This document shows, in pieces, positions 34,829 to 44,752 of a stretch of 64,000 nt of DNA (position 1 is its first letter; every line of letters begins with the position of its first letter). Made by a program: the position numbers and the translations under genes. Under the pieces are notes generated by a model, which saw only the letters and a program-made list of their open reading frames with translations, made no database searches and was not told the origin of the DNA. Source of the DNA: Ornithinibacter aureus (GTDB lineage Bacteria; Actinomycetota; Actinomycetes; Actinomycetales; Dermatophilaceae); the NCBI RefSeq assembly GCF_009858245.1, contig NZ_VMSB01000001.1:1-64000 (forward strand). Reading direction: 5' to 3'.

Positions 34829-36649
34829 GTGTCGTCCGTCGTCGTCAAACGTGTCGCTGTCGTGGGTTGGGATGCCTTGTCGTGGGTCTTGGCTGCGCTG
34901 GTGTACTTCCTCCTCCGCTTCGACCTGACGCTCTCCGAACGGGTCTGGCAGGGCGTCCTCCTCTACACCGGGCTGGCGATTGCGCTTCAGGTCGCCGCGG
35001 GTTTCAAGTTCCACCTGTACCTCGGCCGAAGCCGGCTCGGCAGCTTCGACGAGGTCACCCTCCTGGGCGTCATCGTGGGCGGGGTCAGTGCGCTGTCGGC
35101 AGCCATCTTCATCCTGACCCAGCCGGTGTTCTCCCGTGGGGCGGCGCTGGTCATCCCGACGCTGGCGCTGATCATCATGGCGGCAGGCCGTTGGGTGTTC
35201 CGCACGGCGGTCGCGGACTCGCACCACGGGAACGTCGTCGGCTCGGTCCCAGCCGTCATCTACGGGGCGGGGGACGCGGGCCACCAGGTGGCACGTCTCC
35301 TCGCGACCTCCGATCAGGCCTCCTACTCCGTCGTCGGGTTCATCGACGACGACCCGGGCAAGCGGTACCTGCGGGTCCACGGGCAGCGTGTCCTGGGCCG
35401 GGGCCCGGACCTCGTCGACGTCGCGAGAAGGACCGACGCCGAGGTCGTGATCCTCGCCATCACCCAAGCTGAGCCCAGGTTCATCCAGGAGCTGGCCGAC
35501 AGGTGTGCCCGGGCAGGTCTGAAGCTCGTCGTCGTCCCGCCGGTTCGCGAGATGATCGACGGGCGCGTCGACCTCGACAAGCTGCGCGGGTTCAACGTCG
35601 CAGACCTCCTCGGTCGCCGACCCGTGGAGACCGACCTGTCCGAGATCGCCGACCTCGTCAACGCCAAGGTCGTGCTCGTCACCGGGGCCGGTGGGTCGAT
35701 CGGCTCGGAGCTGGCACGGCAGGTGCGGCTACTCGGGCCGTCTCGCCTCGTCCTGCTCGACCGCGACGAGTCGGCGCTGCACGCTGTCCAACTTCTGCTC
35801 TACGGCTCGGGTCTGCTCGACAGCGACGACCTCGTGCTCTGTGACATTCGCGACGATGCGGCGCTCGGCCGCGTCTTCGCCCGGCACCGGCCCGAGGTCG
35901 TCTTCCATGCCGCCGCCCTCAAGCACCTCCCGATGCTCGAGCGGTACCCGGAGGAGGGCTGGAAGACCAACGTCGTGGGCTCTCTCAACGTGCTCCGTTG
36001 CGCGAGGGAGAGCGGCGTGGGTCACTTCGTCAACATCTCCACGGACAAGGCCGCCGACGCGACGAGCGTGCTGGGCCAGACCAAGCGCCTCGCCGAGCGG
36101 CTCACCGCCTGGTACGCCCTCGAGACCGGTCTGCCCTACCTCTCGGTCCGCTTCGGAAACGTCCTCGGCTCGCGCGGGTCGGTGCTCGACGCCTTCCGGG
36201 CCCAGATCGAGCGCGGTGGTCCCGTCACGGTCACCCACCCCGACGTCACGCGCTTCTTCATGACCATCCCCGAGGCGTGCGAGCTCGTGCTCCAGGCCGG
36301 CGCGATCGGCCAGCCGGGCGATGTCCTCGTGCTCGACATGGGCGAGCCGGTGCGCATCGTCGACGTCGCCCGTCGGCTCATCTCCGAGTCCCAGCGCGAC
36401 ATCGCCATCGAGTACACCGGGCTGCGGCAGGGCGAGAAGTTGCACGAGGTGCTGCTCAGCGGCACCGAGCAGGGCACGCCGAGCGAGCACCCCCTGATCA
36501 CCCAGGTCTCGGTGCCGTCGCTGGACCCCGTCGAGGTCCTTGTCGACGACGCCGCACACGACCACCTCGGCGACCTCCTCCGGCAGCAGATGGCGGACAG
36601 TGCCATTCCGCAGCGCGCCGACGCCGGGCCCGCGGACGGGTCGCCGTGA
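34829..36649 (+). CDS. Membrane-bound nucleoside-diphosphate-sugar 4,6-dehydratase, PglF/CapD-like
   Basis: The PglF/WbpM type converts UDP-GlcNAc to a 4-keto-6-deoxy sugar at the membrane. The 606-residue protein has four hydrophobic spans (about residues 10–120), a CoA-binding-like Rossmann domain ([20 protein letters not shown]) and the catalytic SDR domain with [59 protein letters not shown] and [21 protein letters not shown] 34829, preceded by GGGGGAGAGG, was chosen over ATG 34790, which lies in the −10 element. The stop overlaps the next GTG. Confidence 0.9.
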   Translation: MSSVVVKRVAVVGWDALSWVLAALVYFLLRFDLTLSERVWQGVLLYTGLAIALQVAAGFKFHLYLGRSRLGSFDEVTLLGVIVGGVSALSAAIFILTQPVFSRGAALVIPTLALIIMAAGRWVFRTAVADSHHGNVVGSVPAVIYGAGDAGHQVARLLATSDQASYSVVGFIDDDPGKRYLRVHGQRVLGRGPDLVDVARRTDAEVVILAITQAEPRFIQELADRCARAGLKLVVVPPVREMIDGRVDLDKLRGFNVADLLGRRPVETDLSEIADLVNAKVVLVTGAGGSIGSELARQVRLLGPSRLVLLDRDESALHAVQLLLYGSGLLDSDDLVLCDIRDDAALGRVFARHRPEVVFHAAALKHLPMLERYPEEGWKTNVVGSLNVLRCARESGVGHFVNISTDKAADATSVLGQTKRLAERLTAWYALETGLPYLSVRFGNVLGSRGSVLDAFRAQIERGGPVTVTHPDVTRFFMTIPEACELVLQAGAIGQPGDVLVLDMGEPVRIVDVARRLISESQRDIAIEYTGLRQGEKLHEVLLSGTEQGTPSEHPLITQVSVPSLDPVEVLVDDAAHDHLGDLLRQQMADSAIPQRADAGPADGSP

Positions 36650-37938
36650 GTACGCCGCTCGGCGCCGTGGGGGATGCCGTCGTCGCGGTCGTCGGGCTGG
36701 GGTACGTCGGGCTTCCGCTCGCCGTCGAGTTCGGCAGGCTTCGTGAGGTGATCGGCCACGACATCGACAGCGCCCGCGTCAAGGAGCTGCGCGACGGCCA
36801 CGACCACACCCTCGAGGTCCCCCCGAACGAGCTGGCGGAGGCGTCGCGCCTGCGCTTCACCGACGACCCGGCCGACATGGCGCCGGCGAACGTCTACATC
36901 GTCACGACGCCGACGCCCATCGACGAGCACAATCAGCCCGATCTCACCCCGGTCCTGTCCGCGACGGAGGCGATCGCCCACACGCTGCGCGCGGGTGACG
37001 TCGTGATCTACGAGTCGACCGTCTACCCGGGCGCCACCGAGGAGCGGTGCGTGCCGGTGCTCGAGGCGGTCTCCGGGCTGACGTTCAACCGTGACTTCTT
37101 CGTGGGCTACAGCCCGGAGCGGATCAACCCGGGCGACCGGGAGCACCGCTTGCCGACCATCGTCAAGGTGACCTCGGGGTCCACACCCCAAGTGGCCGAC
37201 TTCGTCGACGACCTCTACCGCACGATCATCACGGCCGGCACGCACCGCGCGCCGTCGATCCGGGTCGCCGAGGCGGCCAAGGTCATCGAGAACACCCAGC
37301 GCGACGTCAACATCGCCCTCATCAACGAGCTCGCGGTGCTCTTCGACCGGCTCGGCATCGACACCGAGGACGTGCTGCTCGCCGCCGGCTCCAAGTGGAA
37401 CTTCCTGGGCTTCCGCCCCGGCCTCGTCGGGGGTCACTGCATCGGGGTCGACCCGTACTACCTCACCCACAAGGCGCAGGCCGTGGGGTACCACCCCGAG
37501 ATCATCCTCGCGGGCCGGCGGATCAATGACTCGATGGGCGGCTACGTCGCGTCTCAGCTCGTCAAGAGGATGACGAAGGACGGCATCCCCGTGCAGGGTT
37601 CCAGGGTGCTCGTGCTCGGCCTGACCTTCAAGGAGAACACCCCCGACCTGCGCAACTCCCGCGTCGTCGACATCATCCGCGAGCTCGAGGACTACGACAT
37701 CGCGGTGGACGTGCTCGACCCGTGGGCCGACCCGCAGGAGGCAAAGGACCACTATGAGGTCGACCTGGTCCCCACACCGGAGCCGGGGGCGTATGCCGGC
37801 ATTGTGATCGCCGTCGCCCACCGCCAGTTCGCCGATATGGGGGCCGCGCGCATTCGCGAGCTCGGCACGCCCGAGGCTCACGTGCTGTACGACCTCAAGT
37901 ACGTCCTGGACCGGGACGACTCGGACCTGCGCCTGTGA
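36646..37938 (+). CDS. UDP-N-acetylhexosamine 6-dehydrogenase (TviB/WbpO type)
   Basis: The NAD-dependent enzyme oxidises C6 of a UDP-N-acetyl sugar to the uronic acid. The 430-residue chain has [19 protein letters not shown] at the N-terminus, GHDHTLEV (the short motif seen in the TviB/WbpO group), [19 protein letters not shown], and the catalytic Cys in [20 protein letters not shown]. The C-terminal third is [22 protein letters not shown] 36646 overlaps the upstream stop. Whether the product is GlcNAcA or GalNAcA cannot be told. A uronic acid would be a fitting target for the AsnB-type amidotransferase at 61 kb. Confidence 0.92.
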   Translation: MSTPLGAVGDAVVAVVGLGYVGLPLAVEFGRLREVIGHDIDSARVKELRDGHDHTLEVPPNELAEASRLRFTDDPADMAPANVYIVTTPTPIDEHNQPDLTPVLSATEAIAHTLRAGDVVIYESTVYPGATEERCVPVLEAVSGLTFNRDFFVGYSPERINPGDREHRLPTIVKVTSGSTPQVADFVDDLYRTIITAGTHRAPSIRVAEAAKVIENTQRDVNIALINELAVLFDRLGIDTEDVLLAAGSKWNFLGFRPGLVGGHCIGVDPYYLTHKAQAVGYHPEIILAGRRINDSMGGYVASQLVKRMTKDGIPVQGSRVLVLGLTFKENTPDLRNSRVVDIIRELEDYDIAVDVLDPWADPQEAKDHYEVDLVPTPEPGAYAGIVIAVAHRQFADMGAARIRELGTPEAHVLYDLKYVLDRDDSDLRL

Positions 37939-39089
37939 GCGAGCGCATCCACCTCTCGTCCCCTGACGTGACCGAGGCCGAGGAGCGAGCTTTGGTGCGG
38001 GCGATCCGCTCAGGCTGGGTGGCGCCCCTTGGCCCCGAGGTCGACGCGTTCGAGGAAGAGCTCGCGGCCTACTGCGGGCGGGAGCACGCCGTGGCGCTGT
38101 CGTCGGGGACGGCGGCACTGCACCTGGGGCTGCTGACGCTGGGCGTGGGGCCCGGCAGCGCGGTCCTCACCTCGACGATGACTTTCGCCGCGACGGCCAA
38201 CGCGATCACGTACACCGGGGCCGAGCCCGTCTTCGTCGACTGCGACGGGACGGGGAACATGAGCCCCGACCTTCTGGCCGAGGCGTTCGAGCGGGTGACC
38301 GCGGACGGCATCCCGGTGTCGGCGGTGGTCCCCGTCGACCTGGTCGGGAAGGTCGTCGACCACGAGCGGATCGACGCGCTCGCCGCGCAGCACGGCGTGC
38401 CCGTGCTCTCGGATGCCGCGGAGTCCCTCGGCGCCACGCTCGCCGGACGGCCCGCCGCGTCCTACGGGCAGGTGGCGGCGGTCTCCTTCAACGGCAACAA
38501 GGTCATGACGACCTCGGGGGGTGGCGCGCTGCTAACCGACGACGAGGCCGTGGCCCTGCGCGTGCGGTACCTCGCGACCCAGGCGCGCCAGCCGGTCGTG
38601 CACTACGAGCACACCGAGGTCGGGTACAACTACCGGATGTCCAACCTGCTGGCCGCCCTGGGCCGGGCGCAACTGGGCCGCCTCGACGAGATGGTCGAGC
38701 GGCGCCGCCTGCACCGGGCGCGCTACCGCGAGCTGTTCGCCGACGTCCCCGGGGTCAGCGTCTTCGGTGAGCCCTCTGGAGGCGCCGGCGACGTGACCAG
38801 GGACAACATCTGGCTGACGTCGGTGCTCGTGGACCCGGCGGTGGCCGGCTTCCGTGCCGACGACCTGCGCGAGGCGCTCGCCGCGGCCGACATCGAGGCC
38901 CGGCCGTTGTGGAAGCCGATGCACCTCCAGCCGGCCTTCTCGGCGGCGCGAGCGGTCGTCGACGGCACGAGCGAGCGGCTGTTCGCGACCGGGCTCTCGC
39001 TCCCGAGCGGCTCGGTGCTCGACGACGAGCAGGTTGAACGGGTGCACGACACAATCCGGCGATTCCTCGGAGGTTCGCTTGGATGCTGA
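37935..39089 (+). CDS. DegT/DnrJ/EryC1 sugar aminotransferase (PglE-like)
   Basis: The PLP enzyme adds an amino group to the 4-keto sugar. It is 384 residues, with [60 protein letters not shown] and the PLP lysine in [18 protein letters not shown] ('SFNGNK' is typical of PglE and relatives). [18 protein letters not shown] follows. The start is GTG 37935, overlapping the upstream stop. Together with the PglF-, PglC- and PglD-like genes it completes a bacillosamine-type pathway. Confidence 0.93.
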   Translation: MSERIHLSSPDVTEAEERALVRAIRSGWVAPLGPEVDAFEEELAAYCGREHAVALSSGTAALHLGLLTLGVGPGSAVLTSTMTFAATANAITYTGAEPVFVDCDGTGNMSPDLLAEAFERVTADGIPVSAVVPVDLVGKVVDHERIDALAAQHGVPVLSDAAESLGATLAGRPAASYGQVAAVSFNGNKVMTTSGGGALLTDDEAVALRVRYLATQARQPVVHYEHTEVGYNYRMSNLLAALGRAQLGRLDEMVERRRLHRARYRELFADVPGVSVFGEPSGGAGDVTRDNIWLTSVLVDPAVAGFRADDLREALAAADIEARPLWKPMHLQPAFSAARAVVDGTSERLFATGLSLPSGSVLDDEQVERVHDTIRRFLGGSLGC

Positions 39090-39729
39090 GCAGGCACGGC
39101 GCCGACGGCGCTACGACGCGCTCAAGCGGGGCGTGGACGTCGTCGTGAGCGCCACGGGTCTCCTCGTCAGCGCACCGGTGCAGCTGGTGACCGCCGGGGT
39201 GGTGCGCGTCGCCCACGGGCGCCCCGTGGTTTTCCGCCAGCCACGCCCGGGTCGCGACGGGGTAATCTTCGAGCTCGTGAAGTTCCGCACCATGCGGCAT
39301 CCGGACGCCACTCACGTCTCGGATGCCGACCGCCTCACCTCCGTAGGTCGGTTCCTGCGTTCCACGAGTCTGGACGAGCTGCCCACCCTGTGGAACGTGC
39401 TCAAGGGCGACATGAGCCTGGTCGGGCCGCGTCCGTTGCTCGTGGAGTACCTTCCGCGCTACAGCCCCGAGCAGGCCAGGCGCCATGAGGTACGCCCCGG
39501 GGTGACGGGGTTGGCGCAGGTGTCGGGTCGCAATGGCCTGTCCTGGGAGGAGAAGTTCGCCCTGGATGTGGAGTACGTGGGCCGGCGGAGCCTGCGCCTC
39601 GACCTGGAGATCCTGCTGCGCACGGTCCGGTCAGTGCTCGGGCGGCGGGGGATCAGCGGCGAGGGCGAGGCGACCATGAGCCCGTTCCTCGGGTCCACCT
39701 CGAGCCCGATGGGTCACGATGTCGCCTGA
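39079..39729 (+). CDS. Initiating sugar transferase (PglC-like)
   Basis: This phosphoglycosyl transferase places the first sugar phosphate on undecaprenyl phosphate. The 216-residue protein is the small monotopic form with one hydrophobic hairpin ([20 protein letters not shown]), [37 protein letters not shown] and [15 protein letters not shown]; the Asp-Glu pair in SLDELP is catalytic in the family. The start is TTG 39079, with GGAGG at 39069–39073; it overlaps the aminotransferase by 11 bases. The last 25 residues are a Gly/Ser-rich tail. Confidence 0.92.
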   Translation: MDAEQARRRRRYDALKRGVDVVVSATGLLVSAPVQLVTAGVVRVAHGRPVVFRQPRPGRDGVIFELVKFRTMRHPDATHVSDADRLTSVGRFLRSTSLDELPTLWNVLKGDMSLVGPRPLLVEYLPRYSPEQARRHEVRPGVTGLAQVSGRNGLSWEEKFALDVEYVGRRSLRLDLEILLRTVRSVLGRRGISGEGEATMSPFLGSTSSPMGHDVA

Positions 39730-40375
39730 GCAAGTCGTCGTCATCGGTGCGTCGGGGTTCGGGCGGGAGTGCCTCGACGTGCTGGAGGCCATGGCTGAGG
39801 CCGGGTCCCCTGTCGATGTGGCCGGGGTGGTGGACGACGGGCCCTCCGAGCTGAACCTGGGGCGGCTCGCGGCGCGCGGTGTCGCCTACCTTGGCACCGT
39901 CGATGACTGGCTCGTTGCGAGCGAGCCCATGGCGAGGTACGTGCTCGGGATCGGCCGTCCGCAGGTGCGGCGACGGGTGGCCGTTCGGCTCGACGAGGCC
40001 GGGGCGCGACCGTTCACGGCAGTCCACCCCAGCGCGACGTTCGGCAGCCGTGTCGCCACAGGGGAGGGGCTCGTCGTCTGCGCGGGGGCGGCGATCTCGA
40101 CGAACGCTCGCCTCGGTCGCCACGTCCACATTAACCCGAACGCGACGATCGGGCACGATTCAGTTCTCCGCGACTTCGTCTCGGTCAACCCCGGTGCCGT
40201 CGTCTCGGGTGAGGTGATCATCCGCGGGGGGACGCTCGTGGGCGCGAGCGCGACGATCCTCCAAGGCCTGAGTGTCGGCGAAGGCACCATCGTCGGAGCC
40301 GGGTCCGTCGTCACGCGTGACGTCCCAGATGCTGCGGTCGTCAAGGGTGTGCCGGGCCAGTGGGACCGAACGTGA
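39719..40375 (+). CDS. Sugar O/N-acetyltransferase (PglD-like)
   Basis: The 218-residue protein has an N-terminal Rossmann-like domain (VVVIGASGFGRECLDVLEAM) and a C-terminal left-handed beta-helix of hexapeptide repeats from about residue 100 (VATGEGLVVCAGAAISTNAR, GHDSVLRDFVSVNPGAVVSG, IVGAGSVVTRDVPDAAVVKG). PglD acetylates the 4-amino sugar with acetyl-CoA, and the catalytic His is probably in HVHINPNATIGHDS. The ATG at 39719 lies within the previous gene's last codons. Confidence 0.93.
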   Translation: MSPEQVVVIGASGFGRECLDVLEAMAEAGSPVDVAGVVDDGPSELNLGRLAARGVAYLGTVDDWLVASEPMARYVLGIGRPQVRRRVAVRLDEAGARPFTAVHPSATFGSRVATGEGLVVCAGAAISTNARLGRHVHINPNATIGHDSVLRDFVSVNPGAVVSGEVIIRGGTLVGASATILQGLSVGEGTIVGAGSVVTRDVPDAAVVKGVPGQWDRT

Positions 40376-41409
40376 CTGACTTCTCTTCGCACGCGGACAC
40401 ATGGTCTTCGCCGTTCGCGCGGCGGCGCGCGTCGGGCGACCTGTGGGTTCACCCCGTCGTGAGCCCTCGGTATTACCGCTACTACTTGGATGGCCTCGGG
40501 GCCGTCTACGGTCGGACGCCGAAACTGAGGACCAAAGGGTTTCCGGAGCTTAGGGATCCCAAGGAGGGTATGGCAGTCATCCTCCCTGATGGGCTGCGGC
40601 TCTTCATCGCGGCCAACGACTTCGCAGTCGTCGACCCAGCCGTCGTGGCTTGGGCCGATGTCGTGGGTCAGGTCAACGTCGATCCCGCAATCTCGTACTC
40701 GCCCAAAGTCATTCCGATCGGCCCGAGCTTCGGGCTTCCGTGGCGATCCCGGCCGTCGCTTGCCTCCTTCGTCCTTCGGTCGGGCGCGATGGCTGCCCCG
40801 TCCCGAGTGCCGGCCATGCTCCGCGACTACCTGCGGGACCACGGAGATCGAGCACCCCTCAGCGACTTTGGTCCCTCCCTGAGCGCTGAGCACGAGGTCT
40901 TCTTCATTGCGAACTATTGGAACAACGCCCCGGCCGCCAACGAGCGTAGGTTGCGCTTTGTCCGCGCAGTGCGGCGAAGGCCAAGCCTCGCCCTCACCGG
41001 CGGGTTTCGAAGCAGGGTGGACCTCCCAGAGGCCTACACCTCCTACCGGCTGGACACGCCCGTCGACCATAGGGAGTATCTGCGCAGGACGAAGAAGTCG
41101 ACTTTCGTCTTCAACACGCCTGCCGTCCACGACTGCTTGGGCTGGAAGCTGGGGGAGTTCCTGGCGCTCGGAAAAGCCATCATCTCAACGCCTCTTGGGC
41201 GCACGATGCCAGGCGATTTCCGCCCGGGCGAGCACGTCCACGTGGTCGATGGGTCGGAGGATTCCATCCTCGCGGCCATTGATCGCTTGTGCGAGGATCG
41301 GGAGTACCGTCGGCGTCTTGAGGAGTCTGCTCGGCGCTATTGGGAGCAGTATCTCCGTCCGGAGGTCGTGATTCGACGGATGGTGGACTCAGCAGGAGGC
41401 GTAGGATGA
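40372..41409 (+). CDS. Glycosyltransferase-like protein
   Basis: The 345-residue protein has no textbook motif. The C-terminal 130 residues fit a GT-B glycosyltransferase: AHEVFFIANYWNN-like start, STFVFNTPAVHDCLGWKLGE, FLALGKAIISTPLGRTMPGD and EHVHVVDGSEDSILAAIDRL, resembling the nucleotide-sugar-binding half of GT1/GT4 proteins ('E-F-x-A-x-G-x-x-x-I'). GTG 40372 overlaps the PglD-like stop. Donor and acceptor are unknown; its place suggests it adds an early sugar to the repeat unit. Its codon use is less GC-biased than that of its left neighbours, as is common in polysaccharide loci. Confidence 0.7.
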   Translation: MTDFSSHADTWSSPFARRRASGDLWVHPVVSPRYYRYYLDGLGAVYGRTPKLRTKGFPELRDPKEGMAVILPDGLRLFIAANDFAVVDPAVVAWADVVGQVNVDPAISYSPKVIPIGPSFGLPWRSRPSLASFVLRSGAMAAPSRVPAMLRDYLRDHGDRAPLSDFGPSLSAEHEVFFIANYWNNAPAANERRLRFVRAVRRRPSLALTGGFRSRVDLPEAYTSYRLDTPVDHREYLRRTKKSTFVFNTPAVHDCLGWKLGEFLALGKAIISTPLGRTMPGDFRPGEHVHVVDGSEDSILAAIDRLCEDREYRRRLEESARRYWEQYLRPEVVIRRMVDSAGGVG

Positions 41410-42383
41410 GCGACCAGTTCCCTGGGCAGCTTGGTGACGGGGCTTCTGGGCCCAATGCGAAGCTCTGGGGGGTCATCGTCACCTTCCACCGGCCAGACAC
41501 GCTCGTCACGACGTTGGCTCAGATTGCTGCCCAGACCCGACCAGTTGATTGTCTCGTCGTGGTGGACAACGGATCGGACCACAGCGCCCGAGTGGCGGCT
41601 GAAGCAGCGGGGGCCGTCTACGTCGACTCGGGATCCAACCTGGGTCCCGCGGGCGGCATATCGATAGGGATGAAGGAGATCCTCAAGGAGGCAGGCGACG
41701 ACGACTGGCTGGTCCTGTTTGACGACGATGACCCGCCGCGCACCCTCGACGTACTCGAGCGGCTCTGGGACTTCGGTCATCGGCGGCACAGCGAAGATGT
41801 CCGAACCGCAGCGATCGGGATGGTGGGCGCCCGGTATGACTTCAGACGCGGGATCACCCGGCGCGTCAAGGATGCCGAGTTGCACGGACCGGTCGCAGTC
41901 GACTACATCGGTGGAGGTCAGCTCCCCATGTTTCGGTGTGCGGTACTGCGAGAGGCCGGTGTCTTCGATGAGCGGCTGTTCTTCGGATTCGAAGAGCTCG
42001 AATACGGGCTTCGCCTTCGGCGGGCGGGCTACTCCCAATACGTTGACGGAGGAATGTGGCTGGCCGAACGCGAGTTTCATCAGCGCACGGGACTCGACGG
42101 ATCGCGCCTGAGGACGTCGCGCAACGTTGCCGCCTGGCGTCGGTACTACTCCGTGCGGAACGCGGTACTGATCGCTCGAACGCAGTGTGGGCTGGCGACC
42201 GCCGTCGTGGTCGCGGCCGGAGGCTTAAAGGGCACAGTGGCTCTGGCCCGCGCTCGTCGTCCGCTGTCGGAGTGGCTCGTTCCTCTGCGTGGTGCTGTCC
42301 ACGGGTTGAGGGGGATGACTGGGAGGCAAGTTGAGCCGGGGCACAATCCCGCCAAGGATCGTGCCCCGGCGTCCCCAAACTGA
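41406..42383 (+). CDS. GT2 family glycosyltransferase
   Basis: The 325-residue protein is a GT-A glycosyltransferase: LWGVIVTFHRPDTLVTTLAQ, CLVVVDNGSDHSARVAAEAA, SNLGPAGGISIGMKEILKEA and the metal-binding WLVLFDDDDPPRTLD (an Asp-rich DXD). It resembles rhamnosyl- or galactofuranosyl-transferases with the C-terminal VFDERLFFGFEELEYGLRLR. The start is ATG 41406, overlapping the upstream stop. It is the last intact gene before the mobile-element nest, and a hairpin follows the stop. Confidence 0.88.
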   Translation: MSDQFPGQLGDGASGPNAKLWGVIVTFHRPDTLVTTLAQIAAQTRPVDCLVVVDNGSDHSARVAAEAAGAVYVDSGSNLGPAGGISIGMKEILKEAGDDDWLVLFDDDDPPRTLDVLERLWDFGHRRHSEDVRTAAIGMVGARYDFRRGITRRVKDAELHGPVAVDYIGGGQLPMFRCAVLREAGVFDERLFFGFEELEYGLRLRRAGYSQYVDGGMWLAEREFHQRTGLDGSRLRTSRNVAAWRRYYSVRNAVLIARTQCGLATAVVVAAGGLKGTVALARARRPLSEWLVPLRGAVHGLRGMTGRQVEPGHNPAKDRAPASPN

Positions 42384-42384
42384 G

Positions 42385-42402
42385 GGCCGCATACTTGCGG
42401 CC
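42385..42402 (+). terminator. Hairpin after the GT2 gene
   Basis: GGCCGC-ATACTT-GCGGCC starts two bases after the stop codon and is followed by a T-containing stretch (GTCTTGGGTCTTGG). Likely terminator of the left half of the polysaccharide operon. No gene is visible from here to about 42490. Confidence 0.6.
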
Positions 42403-42545
42403 GGCGTCTTGGGTCTTGGGGAAGTCGCTCGGTCTCCGAGTTCGTATCTCTCGGGCTCAACTCTGCTCCTCCAGTGCAGCGTCTGAGTGTGACCTGAATC
42501 GCCCCGGGTCTGGTGGAGGCTCTCAATCCATAGAGGATGAGAGTT

Positions 42546-42827
42546 ATGGCAGCACCCAAGAAGTACGGCGAGGAGTTGCGTGAGCGCGCGACGCGGATGG
42601 CTGTGGAGTTGAGGCAGGACCCGGCGACCAGGTCAGGGGCGATCTCTCGCGCGGCCGGCCAGCTTGAAATGCATCCGGAGACCCTACGCAACTGGGTCCG
42701 ACAGGCCGAGATCGACGGGGGCACCCGGCCGGGCACCACGACCAGCGACGCGGAACGGTTGGCGGAGCTGGAGCGGGAGAACCGCGAGTTGCGTCGTGCC
42801 AACCACATCTTGAGGACGGCTTCGGCT
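42546..42827 (+). pseudogene. IS3 orfA, N-terminal part
   Basis: MAAPKKYGEELRERATRMAV, GAISRAAGQLEMHPETLRNW and LERENRELRRANHILRTASA give the helix-turn-helix and leucine-zipper part of an IS3 orfA of about 100 residues. After TASA (codon ending at 42827) the sequence switches to the inverted repeat of the Tn554-like element. The lost end FFAAELDRPTTR is found at 45886. Confidence 0.88.
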
Positions 42828-42844
42828 TATGTGGGTGATCGGTG

Positions 42845-44752
42845 TCAAGCGGGGGTCGGGGCGAGTCGTTTGAGGAGGGCTTCGTAGGCGTCGCGGCGGC
42901 CGGTCTGGCCTTTGGCGGCGGCGTCGTCGCGTTGGGCTTGGAGGGTGGGGCGGTGCTCGATGGTGGTGAAGAACATGGTGCAGGACTCGCAGATCGTCTC
43001 GTAGCGGCAGTCGAGCTCCAGGGGGCGGGTGCAGTAGCCGTTGCCGAGCAGCCGCTTGGTGGCCTCGGCGCGAAGGGCGTGCATGGCCGGTCCGGCCGCG
43101 TCGTCGGGGAGCACGGCGGGCCGGCTGGTGGCGTACAGGGTCTCGACCTTCTTGGTGACGGCGAAGTACTCGTCGGCGACGGTGCGGTCAGCGATCCGGG
43201 CGTACACCATGGTCATCGACAGGTCGTGGTGACCGAGCAGGGCAGCGATGGCTTCCAGGCTCATCCCGCGGTTGATGGCCTGGGTGGCCAGGGTGTGGCG
43301 CAACTGGTGCGGGTGGACGTGCCCGAGCCCTGCTGCGGTGGCGGCCTTCTGGACGGCCTTGTCGACCCGGGTCGGTGGGATCGGGCGGCCTCGCTCGGTC
43401 AGCAGCACGGTGCTGGCCTGCCAGTCCGGGCGGGCGGCGATCCACGCGTCGAGCAGGTCCTTCAGCTGGGGGTGTAGCGGGATGTACCGGTCGGTGTGCA
43501 GCTTGCCGACCGGGGTGCGTAGCCAGTACCCGGTGCCGATCTGCACGACGGCGTCGACGCTGAGCCCGAGCAGCTCGCCGCGGCGCATCCCGGTGCGGGC
43601 CAGGGCCAGGACGATGAGCCGGTCGAGCGGGTCGGGCAGGTTCTTGGCGGCGGTGATGAACGCGGCGGCCTGGGCGTCGTCGAGGAACTTCGGCAGGGGC
43701 TTGTCCAGGCGGGGCCGGTCGGTGCCGTACACCGGGATCCGGGTGGGGGCGTCGTCATAGTCCCACTCGATGATCCGGGTGAAGAAGGTGTGCAGGTGGC
43801 CCATCCGCATCCCCAGGGTGGTCTTCGTCAACGGTTTGCCGCGGTAGCCGGGCCGGTCAGCCAACTGCGCCTTGAATGCTTCGACGTGCTCACGGTTGAT
43901 GTCGCGCACCCGGGTGACCGGCGGGTCCGAGGCCACCAGGGCGGTCGCGAACTGACGCAGGGTCGTGTCGAACAGGGCCACCGAGGATGCCCGCAGCGAC
44001 AGGGAGCACTGGTGCAGGTAGCGGCGCATCGTGGTGACCATGACCGGTGCCATGGAGGTGAGGTCGTCCCAGTCGACCTCGTTGGCGGGGTGGCTGCTCC
44101 AGCGGCGCCGGATGTCCGGGGCGGGTGCCTGCCCGCGGTGGAACATCACTGCGTCGAGCCCGAACAGAGGCGTCGACAGCGACTGGGGTCGGTACCCGCG
44201 CTGCGCGATGACGGTGTCGTGCACTGCGGCCCTGACCTGGTGGTACTGCGTCGCGGCTAGCCCTTGAGGGCTGGTCCCGGTGACGACGCAGATCTTCGCG
44301 AGCCAGGCCCACATTCGGCCGATCTCTCTGTCGCAGAACCCAAGTGAACAGGCCTGCGCCTGGAACGTGTCTGCCTGCTGCGGGTAGGCGTCGCGCAGGT
44401 ACTTGCCCCATCGGCAGCCGGAGGCGACGACGAAGTCGACGTCCACCGCGACACCGCAGGCGATCACGGCGCGCCCTGCGAACGAGGCGACCTCGGTGCG
44501 GACCTGTCGTCGCTCGGCCACTGACGCCGCGCGCCAGCCCTGCAGGTCCCCGAACCTGCGCCGGAAGGCTTCGACTCCGGCACGCCGGATCCGGCGCGCG
44601 CAGGGCGTGGCCCCAGCTTGGACGTAGGTGCGGGCCACGGCCGCCAACGACAGCGCGACCGGCACCGGCACCGGCACCGGCACCGGCACCGGCACCGGCA
44701 CGGCCGTCTCGTCAGGGGTTGGGGTGTGGACTGCTGTCGCGGGGGTGCTCAC
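42845..44752 (-). CDS. TnpB-like tyrosine recombinase (635 residues)
   Basis: The second gene of the two-recombinase element. The N-terminal 250 residues are not recognisable beyond Cys-containing stretches. The SAM-like core-binding domain is near residues 250–340. The catalytic domain has ALARTGMRRGELLGLSVDAV (first Arg), VHPHQLRHTLATQAINRGMS (HxxR), ALLGHHDLSMTMVYARIAD (His and Tyr nucleophile). A Cys-rich segment near the C-terminus (YCTRPLELDCRYETICESC) may bind zinc. The first 35 residues contain a Val-Pro dipeptide repeat encoded by a hexanucleotide repeat. The start overlaps the stop of the partner (ATGA). Confidence 0.9.
   Translation of the reverse strand: MSTPATAVHTPTPDETAVPVPVPVPVPVPVPVALSLAAVARTYVQAGATPCARRIRRAGVEAFRRRFGDLQGWRAASVAERRQVRTEVASFAGRAVIACGVAVDVDFVVASGCRWGKYLRDAYPQQADTFQAQACSLGFCDREIGRMWAWLAKICVVTGTSPQGLAATQYHQVRAAVHDTVIAQRGYRPQSLSTPLFGLDAVMFHRGQAPAPDIRRRWSSHPANEVDWDDLTSMAPVMVTTMRRYLHQCSLSLRASSVALFDTTLRQFATALVASDPPVTRVRDINREHVEAFKAQLADRPGYRGKPLTKTTLGMRMGHLHTFFTRIIEWDYDDAPTRIPVYGTDRPRLDKPLPKFLDDAQAAAFITAAKNLPDPLDRLIVLALARTGMRRGELLGLSVDAVVQIGTGYWLRTPVGKLHTDRYIPLHPQLKDLLDAWIAARPDWQASTVLLTERGRPIPPTRVDKAVQKAATAAGLGHVHPHQLRHTLATQAINRGMSLEAIAALLGHHDLSMTMVYARIADRTVADEYFAVTKKVETLYATSRPAVLPDDAAGPAMHALRAEATKRLLGNGYCTRPLELDCRYETICESCTMFFTTIEHRPTLQAQRDDAAAKGQTGRRDAYEALLKRLAPTPA
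44658..44702. repeat. Hexanucleotide repeat (GGCACC)n encoding Val-Pro repeats
   Basis: About seven tandem copies of GGCACC lie inside the 5' end of the tnpB-like gene and encode (VP)n in its N-terminus. Six bases is two codons, so changes in copy number keep the frame. Confidence 0.9.

Noticed and set aside
36136-38118. Minus-strand frame of 660 residues over the UDP-sugar dehydrogenase
   Set aside because: Antisense shadow; the plus strand carries the dehydrogenase motifs in frame.
44658-44702. Possible CRISPR or regulatory repeat
   Set aside because: Units are 6 bp with no spacers and lie in a coding frame; no cas genes are near.
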